The notes: generated by a model from the sequence alone, not told the origin. 64,000 nucleotides of DNA from Actinomycetes bacterium (GCA_024222295.1 JAAEPF010000023.1:1-64000); one strand, 5' to 3'. Numbered from the stretch's first letter, positions 1-8,535 are shown. Numbers and translations are program-made.

Positions 1-55
1 CGTCGCCCCCTCCGACGACTACTGACCCACCCCCAAGATTCCCCCCAACCAACCC

Positions 56-87
56 AAGAGGGGTGGAGCTTCGGCTCCACCCCTCTT
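56..87. terminator. Perfect hairpin with TTCG loop, probable terminator
   Basis: A 14-base arm AAGAGGGGTGGAGC is followed by the loop TTCG and its exact reverse complement. No long T-run follows on the plus strand; the minus-strand side is moderately T-rich. A plus-strand frame reading VAPSDDY then TGA ends at position 25, so this hairpin could end a gene that starts left of the window. It could also serve the minus-strand carotenoid pair, though that ends about 245 bases away. Nothing recognisable lies between 88 and 332. Confidence 0.75.
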
Positions 88-332
88 GCGCGCTCTGGCA
101 CACAGGGGTCCGGAAACGCCGAATGCCCCGAGAGGCCGCTCACGCCACCAGCACCCGGCAGACCCGCTCACCGTGATTGCCTGCGCGTGCCGCGGATCAC
201 GTTCTTCGCACCTCGCGCATCCGCGCAGCGTCCCCGCTCCGAAGCCTCTGACGGCGGCCCGGCGCCGATCTCCAGAATCCATCTCCTGGGTCGGTGTCGG
301 GCCGCCGCGCGCCGGCACCACCCGCCGACTCG

Positions 333-836
333 TCAGCCGGACGGAGGGACATTCCGCCTCCTGGACAGGAGCCGCTCCAGCCGGAGGCGGTTGTAGCGCT
401 GTACGACCACGAAAGGCAGATGGCACAACAGCCCGAAGGCCGTCATGAGGATGCCGAACAGGCAAGGCCGGAACACGAAGAACAACGGACCGGCGAACGC
501 ATTCGACCAGTGCACGTATTCAGCTCGGCGGGTCTCGATGACGAAGCGTTCCAGGGTCTGATCCGAGCGGTCGGGAATGCGGGCCTTGGATATCCCGCCA
601 CGGAAGAATCCCCCGGCCTCGGGAAGAAGGTCCTTCCATCGCCGGACCCGAAACACCCGCTCGTACAACCGGCCCTCGCGCTCGAACCGGCGCGAGCGGG
701 TCACCCAGGTGTCGTGGTCCAGCCTGCGGGTCGGGATGCGGTTGCCCACCCACCCGGTCGCCAGCCCGATGATCAGCCATGCGCCTGCCGCAAGGAGAAC
801 TACGACAGCAGGCGGCAGCCCGTCCAGCTCGATCAC
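333..836 (-). CDS. crtO: Glycosyl-4,4'-diaponeurosporenoate acyltransferase-like membrane protein (CrtO family)
   Basis: In staphyloxanthin biosynthesis the CrtO acyltransferase adds a fatty acyl chain to the sugar of a glycosylated C30 carotenoid at the membrane. This 167-residue protein has the length and motif order of that family: a first membrane segment near residues 8-28, then GRLYERVFRVRRWKDLLPE, an ETRRAEYVHW block, a second hydrophobic stretch, and a C-terminal VVVQRYNRLRL. The start is taken as GTG at 836, 13 bases after the stop of the upstream glycosyltransferase, with GGCAGG as a possible ribosome site; the frame is open further upstream but only inside the upstream gene. The two genes form an obvious pair. 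The acyl and carotenoid substrates are inferred from the family, and no carotenoid synthase or desaturase is in the window. Confidence 0.75.
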   Translation of the reverse strand: MIELDGLPPAVVVLLAAGAWLIIGLATGWVGNRIPTRRLDHDTWVTRSRRFEREGRLYERVFRVRRWKDLLPEAGGFFRGGISKARIPDRSDQTLERFVIETRRAEYVHWSNAFAGPLFFVFRPCLFGILMTAFGLLCHLPFVVVQRYNRLRLERLLSRRRNVPPSG

Positions 837-849
837 GAGGGCCTGCCCG

Positions 850-1959
850 TCAACGCTTGCCGGTCGGAAGCGGGACCTCGCGCCCACGCCAGCGCACCCG
901 CCGGCGGACCAGCGTGAACCAGAGGCTCCGGAAGAAGATCGCGAAGAACGCCAAGAGCTGCAACGGGAACAGGAGATAGGCCAGAGGCCCGAAATTGCCG
1001 AGGTGCGAGAACATGTGGCGAAGCTGGACCGCGAAGGCGCCATAGAGGGCAAGAACGGCGAGGGTGGGTGCCGGCTGCCCCGCGACCCGGACGAACGTGG
1101 CGACCACGCTGCCCATTGCGGTCAGCCAGACCACCGCTCCCGCCAGTCTGAACCCCGGCGTGTGGCTGGCTCCGGTTGCAAGGTTCTTCGTCCAGCCCTC
1201 CACGAGCGACCGCGGCCCGTCCGGGTACATCCGGAACCCCAGGTTCCTGTCCCCCACCAGCACCTTCACCGGCAGCCCCTGCGACTCGTAGGCCCTTGCG
1301 AGGGCCATGTCCTCGACGATCTCCCCGCGGACCGCCTCGTGTCCCCCGGTCGCCTCGTAGTCGGCACGGCTGGTCGCCATCACCGGGCCGAATGCCCCGT
1401 TCGTGGCCCTCTCACCAGTTGCGCCGGCGCCGATCCCCATGAACGAGACGGTGCCCAGCAGGGCAGAGACCCGCTCGTAGGTTCGTTCCACGAAATGGAA
1501 AGGCTCGACCGAGACGAGACCGCCGCGCTCATCCAGTTCGCCGACAACGGCCTCGAGGGCGCCGGGCTCGACGCGTACGTCTGCGTCGACGAACAGAAAC
1601 GTCTCAGAACTCGAAGCCTGCGCTCCGACGTGGCACGCCCACGGCTTGCCGACCCAGCCCTCGGGCGCGGGGCCTGCGGAGAGCACTCGCACGCCGTCGA
1701 AGGACCGAGCCACGGCGAGCGTGTCATCGGTGGAACCATCATCCACGACGATGACCTCGGCCCCAGCAGGCCTCGCAACCTCCAGGGCGGCCAGCAGATT
1801 CGGAAGTGACTGCTCCTCGTTGCGGGCGGGGACTATCACCGAGAACCTGCGGCGTGCCGGCTGGCCCTGCAACGGCCGTGTCACGTGGAGCGTGGTCGGC
1901 CTTCCGAACAGCCACCATCCGAGCAGCCAGCCGGCCAGCATCCATACGATGTTGAGCAC
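850..1959 (-). CDS. crtQ: Family 2 glycosyltransferase, CrtQ-like (carotenoid glycosyltransferase)
   Basis: A GT-A fold glycosyltransferase of about 369 residues. The N-terminus has a membrane anchor (IVWMLAGWLLGWWLFG), then RFSVIVPARNEEQSLPNLL, the donor-binding IVVDDGSTDDT and the metal-binding LFVDADVR (DxD). The acceptor-side motif EIVEDMALARAYESQG follows, and the C-terminal third holds several membrane segments. This arrangement matches 4,4'-diaponeurosporenoate glycosyltransferases and hydroxyneurosporene-type homologues, and the CrtO-like gene directly downstream supports that reading. GTG at 1959 is preferred because it keeps the whole anchor; ATG at 1941 is the alternative. The divergent pirin gene starts about 105 bases away, so the two share a promoter region. 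The exact acceptor could instead be another polyprenoid. Confidence 0.75.
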   Translation of the reverse strand: MLNIVWMLAGWLLGWWLFGRPTTLHVTRPLQGQPARRRFSVIVPARNEEQSLPNLLAALEVARPAGAEVIVVDDGSTDDTLAVARSFDGVRVLSAGPAPEGWVGKPWACHVGAQASSSETFLFVDADVRVEPGALEAVVGELDERGGLVSVEPFHFVERTYERVSALLGTVSFMGIGAGATGERATNGAFGPVMATSRADYEATGGHEAVRGEIVEDMALARAYESQGLPVKVLVGDRNLGFRMYPDGPRSLVEGWTKNLATGASHTPGFRLAGAVVWLTAMGSVVATFVRVAGQPAPTLAVLALYGAFAVQLRHMFSHLGNFGPLAYLLFPLQLLAFFAIFFRSLWFTLVRRRVRWRGREVPLPTGKR

Positions 1960-2064
1960 CGGAGCATGCTTGCACGTCAGGGCAGGCCTGACACGAGCTT
2001 CGGCCAGAGCTGGCTGCCAAACGGTGCAGACAATTTCCCAGCGAAGAGACCTAGCTTCTGGACC

Positions 2065-2946
2065 GTGACCGAAAAGGACAGTGCTCCCGCACCCGAGGTC
2101 TGGTCGGCCAGACGATCCCGGGTCGGCGAGGCCACCGTGTACAGGGCTCTCCCACAGCGGCCGCGCAGAACGGTCGGCGCATGGTGCTTCCTCGACTATC
2201 TCGGCCCCGGCGAGCCGGACGACGGTGGGGAAGGCATCGGACCCCATCCCCACATCGGGCTGCAGACGGTCACGTGGATGCTTTCCGGTGAGATGCTGCA
2301 CCGCGACAGTCTCGGCAGCGAACAGCTCATCAGGCCCGGCGAGCTCAACCTGATGACGGCCGGGCAAGGCATCGTGCACGCAGAGGAGCGAGTGGGCGAC
2401 AGCCCCGTCGAACTCGCCCAGCTCTGGGTCGCCCAGCCCTCGGCGACGCGCGACGGGAGCTCGGCGTTCGAACACCATGGGGACCTGCCTCGAACCGAGA
2501 TCGGCGAATCCGAGGTGACCGTGCTGGTCGGCGAACTGGCCGAACTCGCGTCACCCGCCCGGCGCGACACGGACCATCTCGGGGCGGACATCAAGCTGAG
2601 GGGAAGCGCCTCGGTGCCTTTGCACCACGCACACGAGCACGTCGTCGTGCCGCTGCGCGGGTCGGTCCGCGTTTCGGGAACCATGGTCGAGTCTCCGCAC
2701 CTGGCCTTCCTGCCACCGGGTCGGTCCGGGGTGGAGCTCTCGAGCACGAGCGACGCACGGGTCCTTCTCTTGGGTGGCGAGCCCTTCGACGAAGAGGTGC
2801 TCATGTGGTGGAACTATGTGGCCCGAACCCGCGCGCAGATCTCGGAGGCCCACGCGGAATGGACGGCACGAAGCGCTCGCTTCGTCGTTACCGACTCCGT
2901 CCTGCCCTCGATCGACGTGGGCCCTCCTCCCTGGGAGACGGGCTGA
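2065..2946 (+). CDS. Pirin family protein (bicupin)
   Basis: Pirins are metal-binding bicupins; some bacterial members are quercetinases, others are redox sensors or have no known substrate. The N-terminal cupin carries the expected metal ligands: GPHPHIGLQTVTWML gives two histidines, and AGQGIVHAEE gives the third histidine and the glutamate. The C-terminal cupin, around residues 180-260, has HHAHEHVVVPLRG. Length (293 residues) is normal. GTG at 2065 is chosen because the fold begins a few residues later and the frame upstream runs into the divergent glycosyltransferase. An FAD oxidoreductase starts 24 bases downstream, so co-transcription is likely. The substrate cannot be inferred. Confidence 0.85.
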   Translation: MTEKDSAPAPEVWSARRSRVGEATVYRALPQRPRRTVGAWCFLDYLGPGEPDDGGEGIGPHPHIGLQTVTWMLSGEMLHRDSLGSEQLIRPGELNLMTAGQGIVHAEERVGDSPVELAQLWVAQPSATRDGSSAFEHHGDLPRTEIGESEVTVLVGELAELASPARRDTDHLGADIKLRGSASVPLHHAHEHVVVPLRGSVRVSGTMVESPHLAFLPPGRSGVELSSTSDARVLLLGGEPFDEEVLMWWNYVARTRAQISEAHAEWTARSARFVVTDSVLPSIDVGPPPWETG

Positions 2947-2969
2947 AACCGATCGAGACCCTCCAGGCC

Positions 2970-4106
2970 GTGCTCCGCTCGGGCCCCACATCGCCCAGGC
3001 CCCGGGTGGTCGTCGCGGGAATGGGTGACACCGGTGTCCCCATCGCCGTCCGGTTGGCGCGTCACTGCGATGTGGTAGGGGTCTCGACGAGGCCGGCCCT
3101 CGTCAGTGGCCAGGAGTTGGGCACGCGGCTGGCTGACCCCAGCAGCTGGCGGGCCAACTACCTGGTTCCCTACTCCAGGTTCAGGGGACTCGACTCCGTA
3201 CGGCTCGTGCACGGCAGGATCGCCTCGGTCGACCTCGAGCTCCAGGATGTACGGATCCAGACTGCCTCCGGAGAGACAACCTCCGAGCCCTACGACTGGC
3301 TCGTCATCGCCACAGGCGCCTCCAACGGATTCTGGCGCCACGACCGCATCGAGAACGTCGCCGAGGTCAAGGCGGAACACGACCGGGTGGCCGACCGGGT
3401 CTCATCCGCATCCACCATCGCAGTGGTCGGCGGCGGGCCGAGCGGGGTGAGCGTTGCCGACAACCTTGCCCGTTCAGGCCCGGCCGAGGTGCACCTGTTC
3501 CACTCGGGTGACCTGCCCCTGCCGGGGTATCACCCCCGGGCGCGCGAGTGGATCGCCGGACGGCTGCGCCGCGACGGCGTGAGCATCCACACGAACCACC
3601 GCGCCCGGATTACAGACGGCATCGCACCGGACCGAATCACCTCGGATCCCGTCGCATGGTCGACCGGCCAGGCAGCGTTCGAAGCGGACGCCACGATCTG
3701 GGCGGTGGGAGGTGTTCGACCCCACAGCGAGTTCCTGCCCGCGGAGGTGCTCGACTCCGACGGATTCGTTTCCGTCGACGCCCACCTGCGGGTTCCCGGC
3801 CATCCCAACGTGTTCGCCGTGGGAGACATCGCCGCCTCCGACCCGAACCGCAGCTCGGCCAGGAACTTCGGCTATCGGGTGGTGGTAGCGAACATCCGCC
3901 GGCTCATCGCGGGCCGACAACGCGGCCTGCGGACCTTCCGGGCACCGGAGTACCGGTGGGGATCGGTGCTGGGAGTGCAGGAGGACGGCCTCGTCATTCT
4001 CCAGCCTGATGGCCGGCGGATCCGGATACCCCGCTGGATGGCCCGGGAGGTGCTGTTGAGGTTGTTCGTCCGCGCCTACCTGTACGGAACACTCCGGCGG
4101 TCGTGA
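2970..4106 (+). CDS. FAD-dependent pyridine nucleotide-disulfide oxidoreductase (NDH-2/AIF-like)
   Basis: This flavoprotein has the two-dinucleotide-domain fold used to move electrons from NAD(P)H to a quinone or another acceptor. The first nucleotide motif is degenerate (VVVAGMGDTGVPIA); the second, VVGGGPSGVSVADNLA, is intact near residue 155. YDWLVIATGA and, near the C-terminus, HPNVFAVGDIAA are the conserved FAD-contact motifs. The last 60 residues are basic with an amphipathic helix (LLRLFVRAYLYG), as in membrane-associated AIF/FSP1/NDH-2 relatives. There is no CxxxxC redox disulfide, which argues against a disulfide reductase. The start is uncertain: GTG 2970 is used, and GTG 3006 is possible. 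It probably forms an operon with the pirin gene. Confidence 0.75.
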   Translation: MLRSGPTSPRPRVVVAGMGDTGVPIAVRLARHCDVVGVSTRPALVSGQELGTRLADPSSWRANYLVPYSRFRGLDSVRLVHGRIASVDLELQDVRIQTASGETTSEPYDWLVIATGASNGFWRHDRIENVAEVKAEHDRVADRVSSASTIAVVGGGPSGVSVADNLARSGPAEVHLFHSGDLPLPGYHPRAREWIAGRLRRDGVSIHTNHRARITDGIAPDRITSDPVAWSTGQAAFEADATIWAVGGVRPHSEFLPAEVLDSDGFVSVDAHLRVPGHPNVFAVGDIAASDPNRSSARNFGYRVVVANIRRLIAGRQRGLRTFRAPEYRWGSVLGVQEDGLVILQPDGRRIRIPRWMAREVLLRLFVRAYLYGTLRRS

Positions 4107-4173
4107 GGCGAGGCCTCGGTCCCAGCCTCGACGCGCAAGGCCACGCGAGGCGACCAGCGACACTGTTGCGCAG

Positions 4174-4227
4174 GACACCACGGCCGCACCCGACACCACT
4201 GCCGCGCCGGAGACCACTGCCGCCCGA
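4174..4227 (+). repeat. Three tandem 18-bp Thr/Ala/Pro-type repeats in an intergenic region
   Basis: Three 18-base units beginning GACACCAC or GAGACCAC lie between the FAD oxidoreductase stop and the next gene. Read on the plus strand they give DTTAAP, DTTAAP, ETTAAR, the composition of linkers in secreted actinobacterial lipoproteins. No start codon with a signal peptide precedes them, so they look like a fossil linker or chance low complexity. No gene was found between 4107 and 4313. Confidence 0.45.
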
Positions 4228-4313
4228 ATGCAACAGTTCCGTGGGCTGAGCCGACGTCGCCTGCGACGCCCGAATGAGCGTCATTCCACCGAACGTCGCT
4301 ATTGTCGCCGGCC

Positions 4314-4988
4314 GTGAATCTGTATGAACGAGTCAAGGCAAGGACGCTGCGGCTCAAGCCCTCGATCAAGTCTGCCTACATGCCATATCTGGAGCTGGCC
4401 GGCTCCGCCCACCTCCAGGCGCTCAGCGACACCTATGACATGCAGCTCGTCGAGTCGAGCAAGGATCCGCTCCTCGCGAAGCTCGCACCACCATGGCTGC
4501 AGCGAATCGCCGGGCCAATGCTCGATGCTGGCGACTGGTACGCCATGGCGATCCTGCATGAAGGCGACGTGGTCGGGCGGGTGTGGATGGCGTTGCGCGT
4601 CCCACACGGCCCGGTCAACGGAGTCATGAACGTGCGGCTCGCCAACGACGAGGCATACGGATTCGATCTCTACATCGAACCCGAGCACCGCCGCGGAGAC
4701 ATCAGCAACTTCATGGCCTACCACTGCATCAACGAGCTACAGCTGCGTGGAGTGAAGGTCGGCTACACCCACCTCGATTGCGACAACGCACCGTCGGTCT
4801 TCTGGCACGCCGGAGTGGGGTTCAACACGATCCAGAGCTACAGCTACCTGAAGATCGGTGACCGGATTCACTGGAAGATCCCACTCTCGGACTCGCCCAG
4901 GTGGGGCCCGGTTTCGCGCCGAGGCCGCCATTCGGAGGCGCCCGACGAGCGGGTCGACCCCTTCGGCAACGCCCTTCTGCCCATCTGA
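4314..4988 (+). CDS. GNAT-like N-acyltransferase domain protein
   Basis: A protein of about 224 residues whose centre resembles a GNAT acyltransferase: strand WYAMAILHEGDVVGRVWMA, then YGFDLYIEPEHRRGDISNFM in the place of the acyl-CoA-binding loop, then GVKVGYTHLDCDNAPSVFWH and GVGFNTIQSYSYLKIG, the usual final strand and helix. The R/Q-x-x-G-x-G/A pyrophosphate loop is weak (EHRRGDIS). The start is GTG 4314 rather than TTG 4302, by codon preference; neither has a clear ribosome site. The last 35 residues are polar and probably disordered. The acceptor is unknown. It stands alone between two unrelated genes. Confidence 0.6.
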   Translation: MNLYERVKARTLRLKPSIKSAYMPYLELAGSAHLQALSDTYDMQLVESSKDPLLAKLAPPWLQRIAGPMLDAGDWYAMAILHEGDVVGRVWMALRVPHGPVNGVMNVRLANDEAYGFDLYIEPEHRRGDISNFMAYHCINELQLRGVKVGYTHLDCDNAPSVFWHAGVGFNTIQSYSYLKIGDRIHWKIPLSDSPRWGPVSRRGRHSEAPDERVDPFGNALLPI

Positions 4989-5081
4989 GCCTCGGCCGCG
5001 GCACAACAGGTGCGACCGCCTCGAGAGTGATCTTCAGTGCCTGGTGGACCCAGGTTGACCAAGCGGCCTCGCCAGTCAGGC

Positions 5082-6140
5082 TCAATCCGAGAGATGGCCG
5101 GCCGCCCGCCCTGCATAGGGAGGCAGGTCTAGGTAGCTCGCTATTCCGGGTTGGGCTGCCACCACGGCGGGAACCGCGCTCACGCAGTGCGTGGCGGTGG
5201 CGACGATGCCGGGGTTGCGGACCAGTCCGGCCGCAATCGACTCGGGGTGCCACCCGTGGAGCGTCATCGTTGTGGATGGATCGCCGGTGACCTCGACCTC
5301 GAAACGCTCACCCTCCGGCCCGAAGGACCAGGCGGGCTCCAGGTTCTCCTCGCCCATGAACCAGTTGGTCCGCACCGTTACGACCGGTTGGCCGTCGACG
5401 GTCGCCTCCCAGGTGAAACGCTGGGCGGCCACCCGGCCCGGTTCGATGGGCCCGATCGGTGAATCGATCGGCGCGGTGGCCAGCGACACGTCGTGACTGA
5501 CCCGCAGTTCCGGATCCGCGCGGAAGCCGAGTTCCGCCACGATCATCGCGATCGACTGGCCAAACCCGTCACCCAGCACCGCCGGCATGATGCTGGCCCG
5601 CGCCTCCGCGGGTGTGGCGCCGAACAACATGATGGGGCCAACCACATCCGGTGCGTCATAGGACCGGATGTCACTCCACTCCTCGGCGCGCACATGGGTG
5701 ATCGACTGCGACAGAGCCGACACGACCAGCGGAATGCGTTCGGTGACGCCGCCGGGATGGATGCCCGTGCCGTGCACGGTCGAGTTCCCCTCCCGACACG
5801 CGGCTTCGATGTCGGCTTCGTCGCGTCCTTTGGCAAAGAACCACCCGAGCGGGGTCACGACATTGGCGCCGGACGCGAGAATCGTGGCCACCACCTCCGG
5901 GTCGGCCATCACCGGCGAGTAGATCACGCAGTCAGCGCCGAGCTCCAGCAACTCTGCGACGTCGTTGGTGGCTTGCACGCCCACTGCCGGAACACCGATC
6001 AGCTCACCGACATCGACGCCGACCTTGTCCGGAGAATGGACCCAGCAACCGACCAGCTCGAGCTGCGGATGTGCCAGCACCCCCTGGATCGCCGCTGTTC
6101 CGACACCGCCCGTGGCCCACTGGATCACCTTGATCGACAT
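5082..6140 (-). CDS. NAD(P)-binding oxidoreductase of the dihydrodipicolinate reductase/diaminopentanoate dehydrogenase fold
   Basis: The first 130 residues form a Rossmann domain: IKVIQWATGGVGTAAIQG binds the nucleotide and ADCVIYSPV lies where DapB has its loop after strand 4. The C-terminal part resembles the 2,4-diaminopentanoate dehydrogenase-like DapB superfamily members that are common in mycobacteria and other actinobacteria, often in lipid or amino-acid catabolic settings. True DapB is about 250 residues and carries an SGTT-type lysine-biosynthesis motif, which is absent here, so this 352-residue protein is unlikely to make lysine. ATG 6140 starts directly at the Rossmann strand. A YdeI-like gene lies 18 bases upstream on the same strand. 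Confidence 0.75.
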   Translation of the reverse strand: MSIKVIQWATGGVGTAAIQGVLAHPQLELVGCWVHSPDKVGVDVGELIGVPAVGVQATNDVAELLELGADCVIYSPVMADPEVVATILASGANVVTPLGWFFAKGRDEADIEAACREGNSTVHGTGIHPGGVTERIPLVVSALSQSITHVRAEEWSDIRSYDAPDVVGPIMLFGATPAEARASIMPAVLGDGFGQSIAMIVAELGFRADPELRVSHDVSLATAPIDSPIGPIEPGRVAAQRFTWEATVDGQPVVTVRTNWFMGEENLEPAWSFGPEGERFEVEVTGDPSTTMTLHGWHPESIAAGLVRNPGIVATATHCVSAVPAVVAAQPGIASYLDLPPYAGRAAGHLSD

Positions 6141-6158
6141 CCGCCGAGCGTAGGTCGC

Positions 6159-6539
6159 TCACGGGGGTGTGAGGCCCCGGACGGTCTCCTCGATCCGGCC
6201 GGCACGTGTGGTGGGCCGCTTGGCGCTCTGAATCCGGTACAGGTACTGCTTCTTGTACGACTTGCTCAACGCATCAAAGGCTTGCTGGGCTCCGGGAGCC
6301 GCCTCCAGGGCATCTTGCAGGTCGGTTGGTACCAGGAGCGCCTCGATGTCGTCATGCTGCGACCACGAGCCATCGGACCTGGCCGCGTCGATCGCCGCCC
6401 GACCCCTGTCGTGCATCAGGCCCTCGTCCCGGTGGGTGTTCGACTCCAGCCAGCGACGCCAGTCGGCCCGGGTCCCTGGCACCACTACGTCCTTGTCGTT
6501 GGGCGAGGCGGGTACTGCCAGATCGGCGGTCTTCGTCAT
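6159..6539 (-). CDS. YdeI/OmpD-associated family protein
   Basis: A small soluble protein (126 residues) with the family pattern: an SNTHRDEGLMHDRGR segment, VPTDLQDALEAAPGAQQAFDALS, then the signature SYKKQYLYRIQSAKRPTTRAGRI, which matches the S-x-K-x-x-Y-x-x-W/R-I-x-x-AK-R-x-x-T-R-x-x-R core of YdeI-like proteins. Members have been linked to bacteriocin and peptide protection in Bacillus, but the biochemical activity is not established. ATG 6539 is the only ATG upstream of the fold. It is followed after 18 bases by the DapB-fold oxidoreductase, so they may be co-transcribed. Confidence 0.75.
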   Translation of the reverse strand: MTKTADLAVPASPNDKDVVVPGTRADWRRWLESNTHRDEGLMHDRGRAAIDAARSDGSWSQHDDIEALLVPTDLQDALEAAPGAQQAFDALSKSYKKQYLYRIQSAKRPTTRAGRIEETVRGLTPP

Positions 6540-6631
6540 TGCGTCCGACCTTACGGCGGTCAGGCGACCCGGTTCGGACAGGTCCCAGACCCCCACGCGA
6601 TCGACGATCCCCGCGGTGCTAGACAATCGAC

Positions 6632-7117
6632 ATGGCCACGCCAGAGCTCCATCCGGACTGTGAGCAGCTCGCCGGCCTCCTGGGCACCTGGAGGGGTGGA
6701 GGCGAGGGTGAGTACCCCACCGTCGAGTCGTTCGATTACGTGGAGGAAGTGAAGTTTGCCCACGTGGGCAAGCCCTTCCTGGCCTACGACCAGCGCACCC
6801 GCGCCACCGACGACGGCCGACCCCTGCACGCCGAGACCGGCTACTGGCGACCAGTCGTGCCTGGGCACCTCGAGGTCGTGCTCTCCCACCCGACCGGCGT
6901 CGCCGAGGTGCTCGAGGGTTCGATCGTGACAGGACCAACGATAGTGATCGACCTGCACACCACGTCGGTATCGCTCACGTCCACCGCCAAGTCGGTCTCC
7001 CAACTGCACAGGCGCTTCGAGCTCGATGGCGATGTCCTTCGCTACCGGCTTGCCATGGCAGCGGTGGGCGTGCCCCTAACGCATCACCTGACCGGGGAAC
7101 TCAGACGAGTGGTCTGA
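6632..7117 (+). CDS. Nitrobindin family heme-binding beta-barrel protein (peroxynitrite isomerase type)
   Basis: Nitrobindins are ten-stranded beta-barrels that bind heme b and, in mycobacteria and humans, isomerise peroxynitrite to nitrate. The family signature LLGTWRGGGEGEYPT is at residues 15-29, followed by the strand FDYVEEVKFAHVGKPFLAY. The proximal-heme histidine of the family lies near the C-terminus, where this protein has THHLTGELRRV. Length (161 residues) is typical. ATG 6632 is divergent from the YdeI gene, with a 92-base shared upstream region. It is probably single-gene, since the next gene is convergent. Confidence 0.85.
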   Translation: MATPELHPDCEQLAGLLGTWRGGGEGEYPTVESFDYVEEVKFAHVGKPFLAYDQRTRATDDGRPLHAETGYWRPVVPGHLEVVLSHPTGVAEVLEGSIVTGPTIVIDLHTTSVSLTSTAKSVSQLHRRFELDGDVLRYRLAMAAVGVPLTHHLTGELRRVV

Positions 7118-7152
7118 GCCCCGCGTGTTTGGCCGGGTAGGACGTGGTCAGC

Positions 7153-8124
7153 TCAGGCGCAGACGCCACTGAGGTTGAAACCGATCGGCGTGCGCCCCGA
7201 GTAGGTAGCGTAGGAGCCTTCGGCTTCGAGGTCGGTGAGCGAGTACCCGTCGGGCACCTCGATGAAGATGTTGTCCGTCTGACCGCTGTTGGCGATGAGG
7301 TCGTCGCCCGTGAAGGTGAAGGTGTCGCCGGCGAGTACCAGCGTGACCGAGGTGAACGACGTCTTGTTGTTGTTGGGCACCAACACGAAGTGCCAGAACT
7401 GACCACCCGTTGGGCAGTCGCCGCCCTGTGGTCCGGCCGTGTCATTGTGCAGCGGAACGGTGGGGCCAGGAATTGTTGTCGTCGTGGTCGACGTGGAGGT
7501 TGTGGATGTCGATGTAGACGTGGTGGAGGTGCTCGACGTGGTGGAAGTCGAAGTTGTCGACGTGCTCGAGGTAGACGTCGAGCTCGTGGTCGTCGAGCTC
7601 GGCGGGCAGTCGTTGCCACCCCACCACTGCAGGGCCGTGTCGGTGTTGCCCGGGAACAGCAACGCCGGAGCGTTTGTGGGCTGGATGATCGGCGGCACTT
7701 CACCGGTCACAACCTCGAACTGGACCGGATCACAACCCTTGGTGAAGTGCACGACCGTCGAACCCGGCTCCTGCAGGGTCAGTTGTGTCGACCCTGCGAG
7801 GGTCTGAGGCCAGGCCAATCCATCCCCAGGCATCACATACACGACTGCGGCCGCTTCGATCGGGTGGCAGAGCCGCTCGGCGAGGTGCAGCGCAATCGTG
7901 AACGTGTTCGGATCCTGATGTAGCGAGTAGGTGAGGTTGCGGGTGACGATCGCCTCCGTCGGTGGCACGCACCCACCCCCGCCTCCCCACGACGTGAAGG
8001 CCACTGAGATGTCATCAGTTGACGCCGTGCGTGGAGCCGGCGTCCTGGATGAACAGCTTGCGGCCAGCAGGACCGTCGCCACAAGGACTGCCGCACCAAA
8101 GGTGACGGACCTGTTCGTGATCAC
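7153..8124 (-). CDS. Lipoprotein with a Ser/Thr-rich linker, function unknown
   Basis: A secreted lipoprotein: after GTG 8124 a short basic stretch (ITNR) is followed by a hydrophobic segment and the lipobox LAASC, so lipidation is expected near residue 24. The mature N-terminal domain (about 150 residues, with four cysteines) is joined to a C-terminal domain of about 90 residues by a linker of some 40 residues almost entirely Ser and Thr. Such linkers are typical of cell-surface proteins in this group of bacteria. Neither domain is recognised. A longer frame upstream of GTG 8124 lacks a signal peptide. Extracellular location is well supported; function is not. Confidence 0.7.
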   Translation of the reverse strand: MITNRSVTFGAAVLVATVLLAASCSSRTPAPRTASTDDISVAFTSWGGGGGCVPPTEAIVTRNLTYSLHQDPNTFTIALHLAERLCHPIEAAAVVYVMPGDGLAWPQTLAGSTQLTLQEPGSTVVHFTKGCDPVQFEVVTGEVPPIIQPTNAPALLFPGNTDTALQWWGGNDCPPSSTTTSSTSTSSTSTTSTSTTSSTSTTSTSTSTTSTSTTTTTIPGPTVPLHNDTAGPQGGDCPTGGQFWHFVLVPNNNKTSFTSVTLVLAGDTFTFTGDDLIANSGQTDNIFIEVPDGYSLTDLEAEGSYATYSGRTPIGFNLSGVCA

Positions 8125-8237
8125 GAGTTCCCCTCCGAGCTGCCGGCTCGCCTCCGCCGGTGACTTCCTCGCCTCTCGGTTCACTTCGTGAACCAGCCAG
8201 CACCTCATGTGAGTTCGTGAATGCCCTCAAACAGGTG

Positions 8238-8438
8238 TCATGGCCCGAGCGGCCACCGCTGCTTGTCGAGGTGCACAACCGATCCTGGGCAGGGTCCATG
8301 GCGACTCCCGGCCGCCAGACCCGACTGAGCATCGGGCGCGACCGCCCATCTCCGAAGCCTCATCCACAGGGTCGCTGCGATCGACAAGGCAACCGACAGA
8401 AGCGTGCAAAGGACCGTCAGGACCAGGAACCGCTTCAC
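8238..8438 (-). CDS. Possible small single-pass membrane protein
   Basis: An open frame of 66 codons from GTG 8438 encodes VKRFLVLTVLCTLLSVALS then IAATLWMRLRRW: a basic N-terminus, one good membrane helix and a basic cytoplasmic flank, followed by a short soluble tail. It occupies most of the 410-base gap between the lipoprotein and peroxiredoxin genes. There is no convincing ribosome site and no recognisable family, so it could be chance. Nothing else is seen in 8125-8535. Confidence 0.35.
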   Translation of the reverse strand: MKRFLVLTVLCTLLSVALSIAATLWMRLRRWAVAPDAQSGLAAGSRHGPCPGSVVHLDKQRWPLGP

Positions 8439-8535
8439 GCGCTCGACCCTGCAAGACGGGGACCGGACGAACGGCCACCACCAGGTGGGCACCTGTGCCC
8501 TCGAGCCTCAACCAGCGAAGCGCCGCACCGGCTGG

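Noticed and set aside
577-1809. Long plus-strand frame opposite the carotenoid genes
   Set aside because: Arg/Pro/Gly-rich antisense reading of crtQ and crtO in GC-rich DNA; no homology.
7439-7807. Plus-strand frame rich in Val and Asp (VDVEVVDVDVDVV)
   Set aside because: Antisense of the Ser/Thr linker of the lipoprotein gene; no signal or family.
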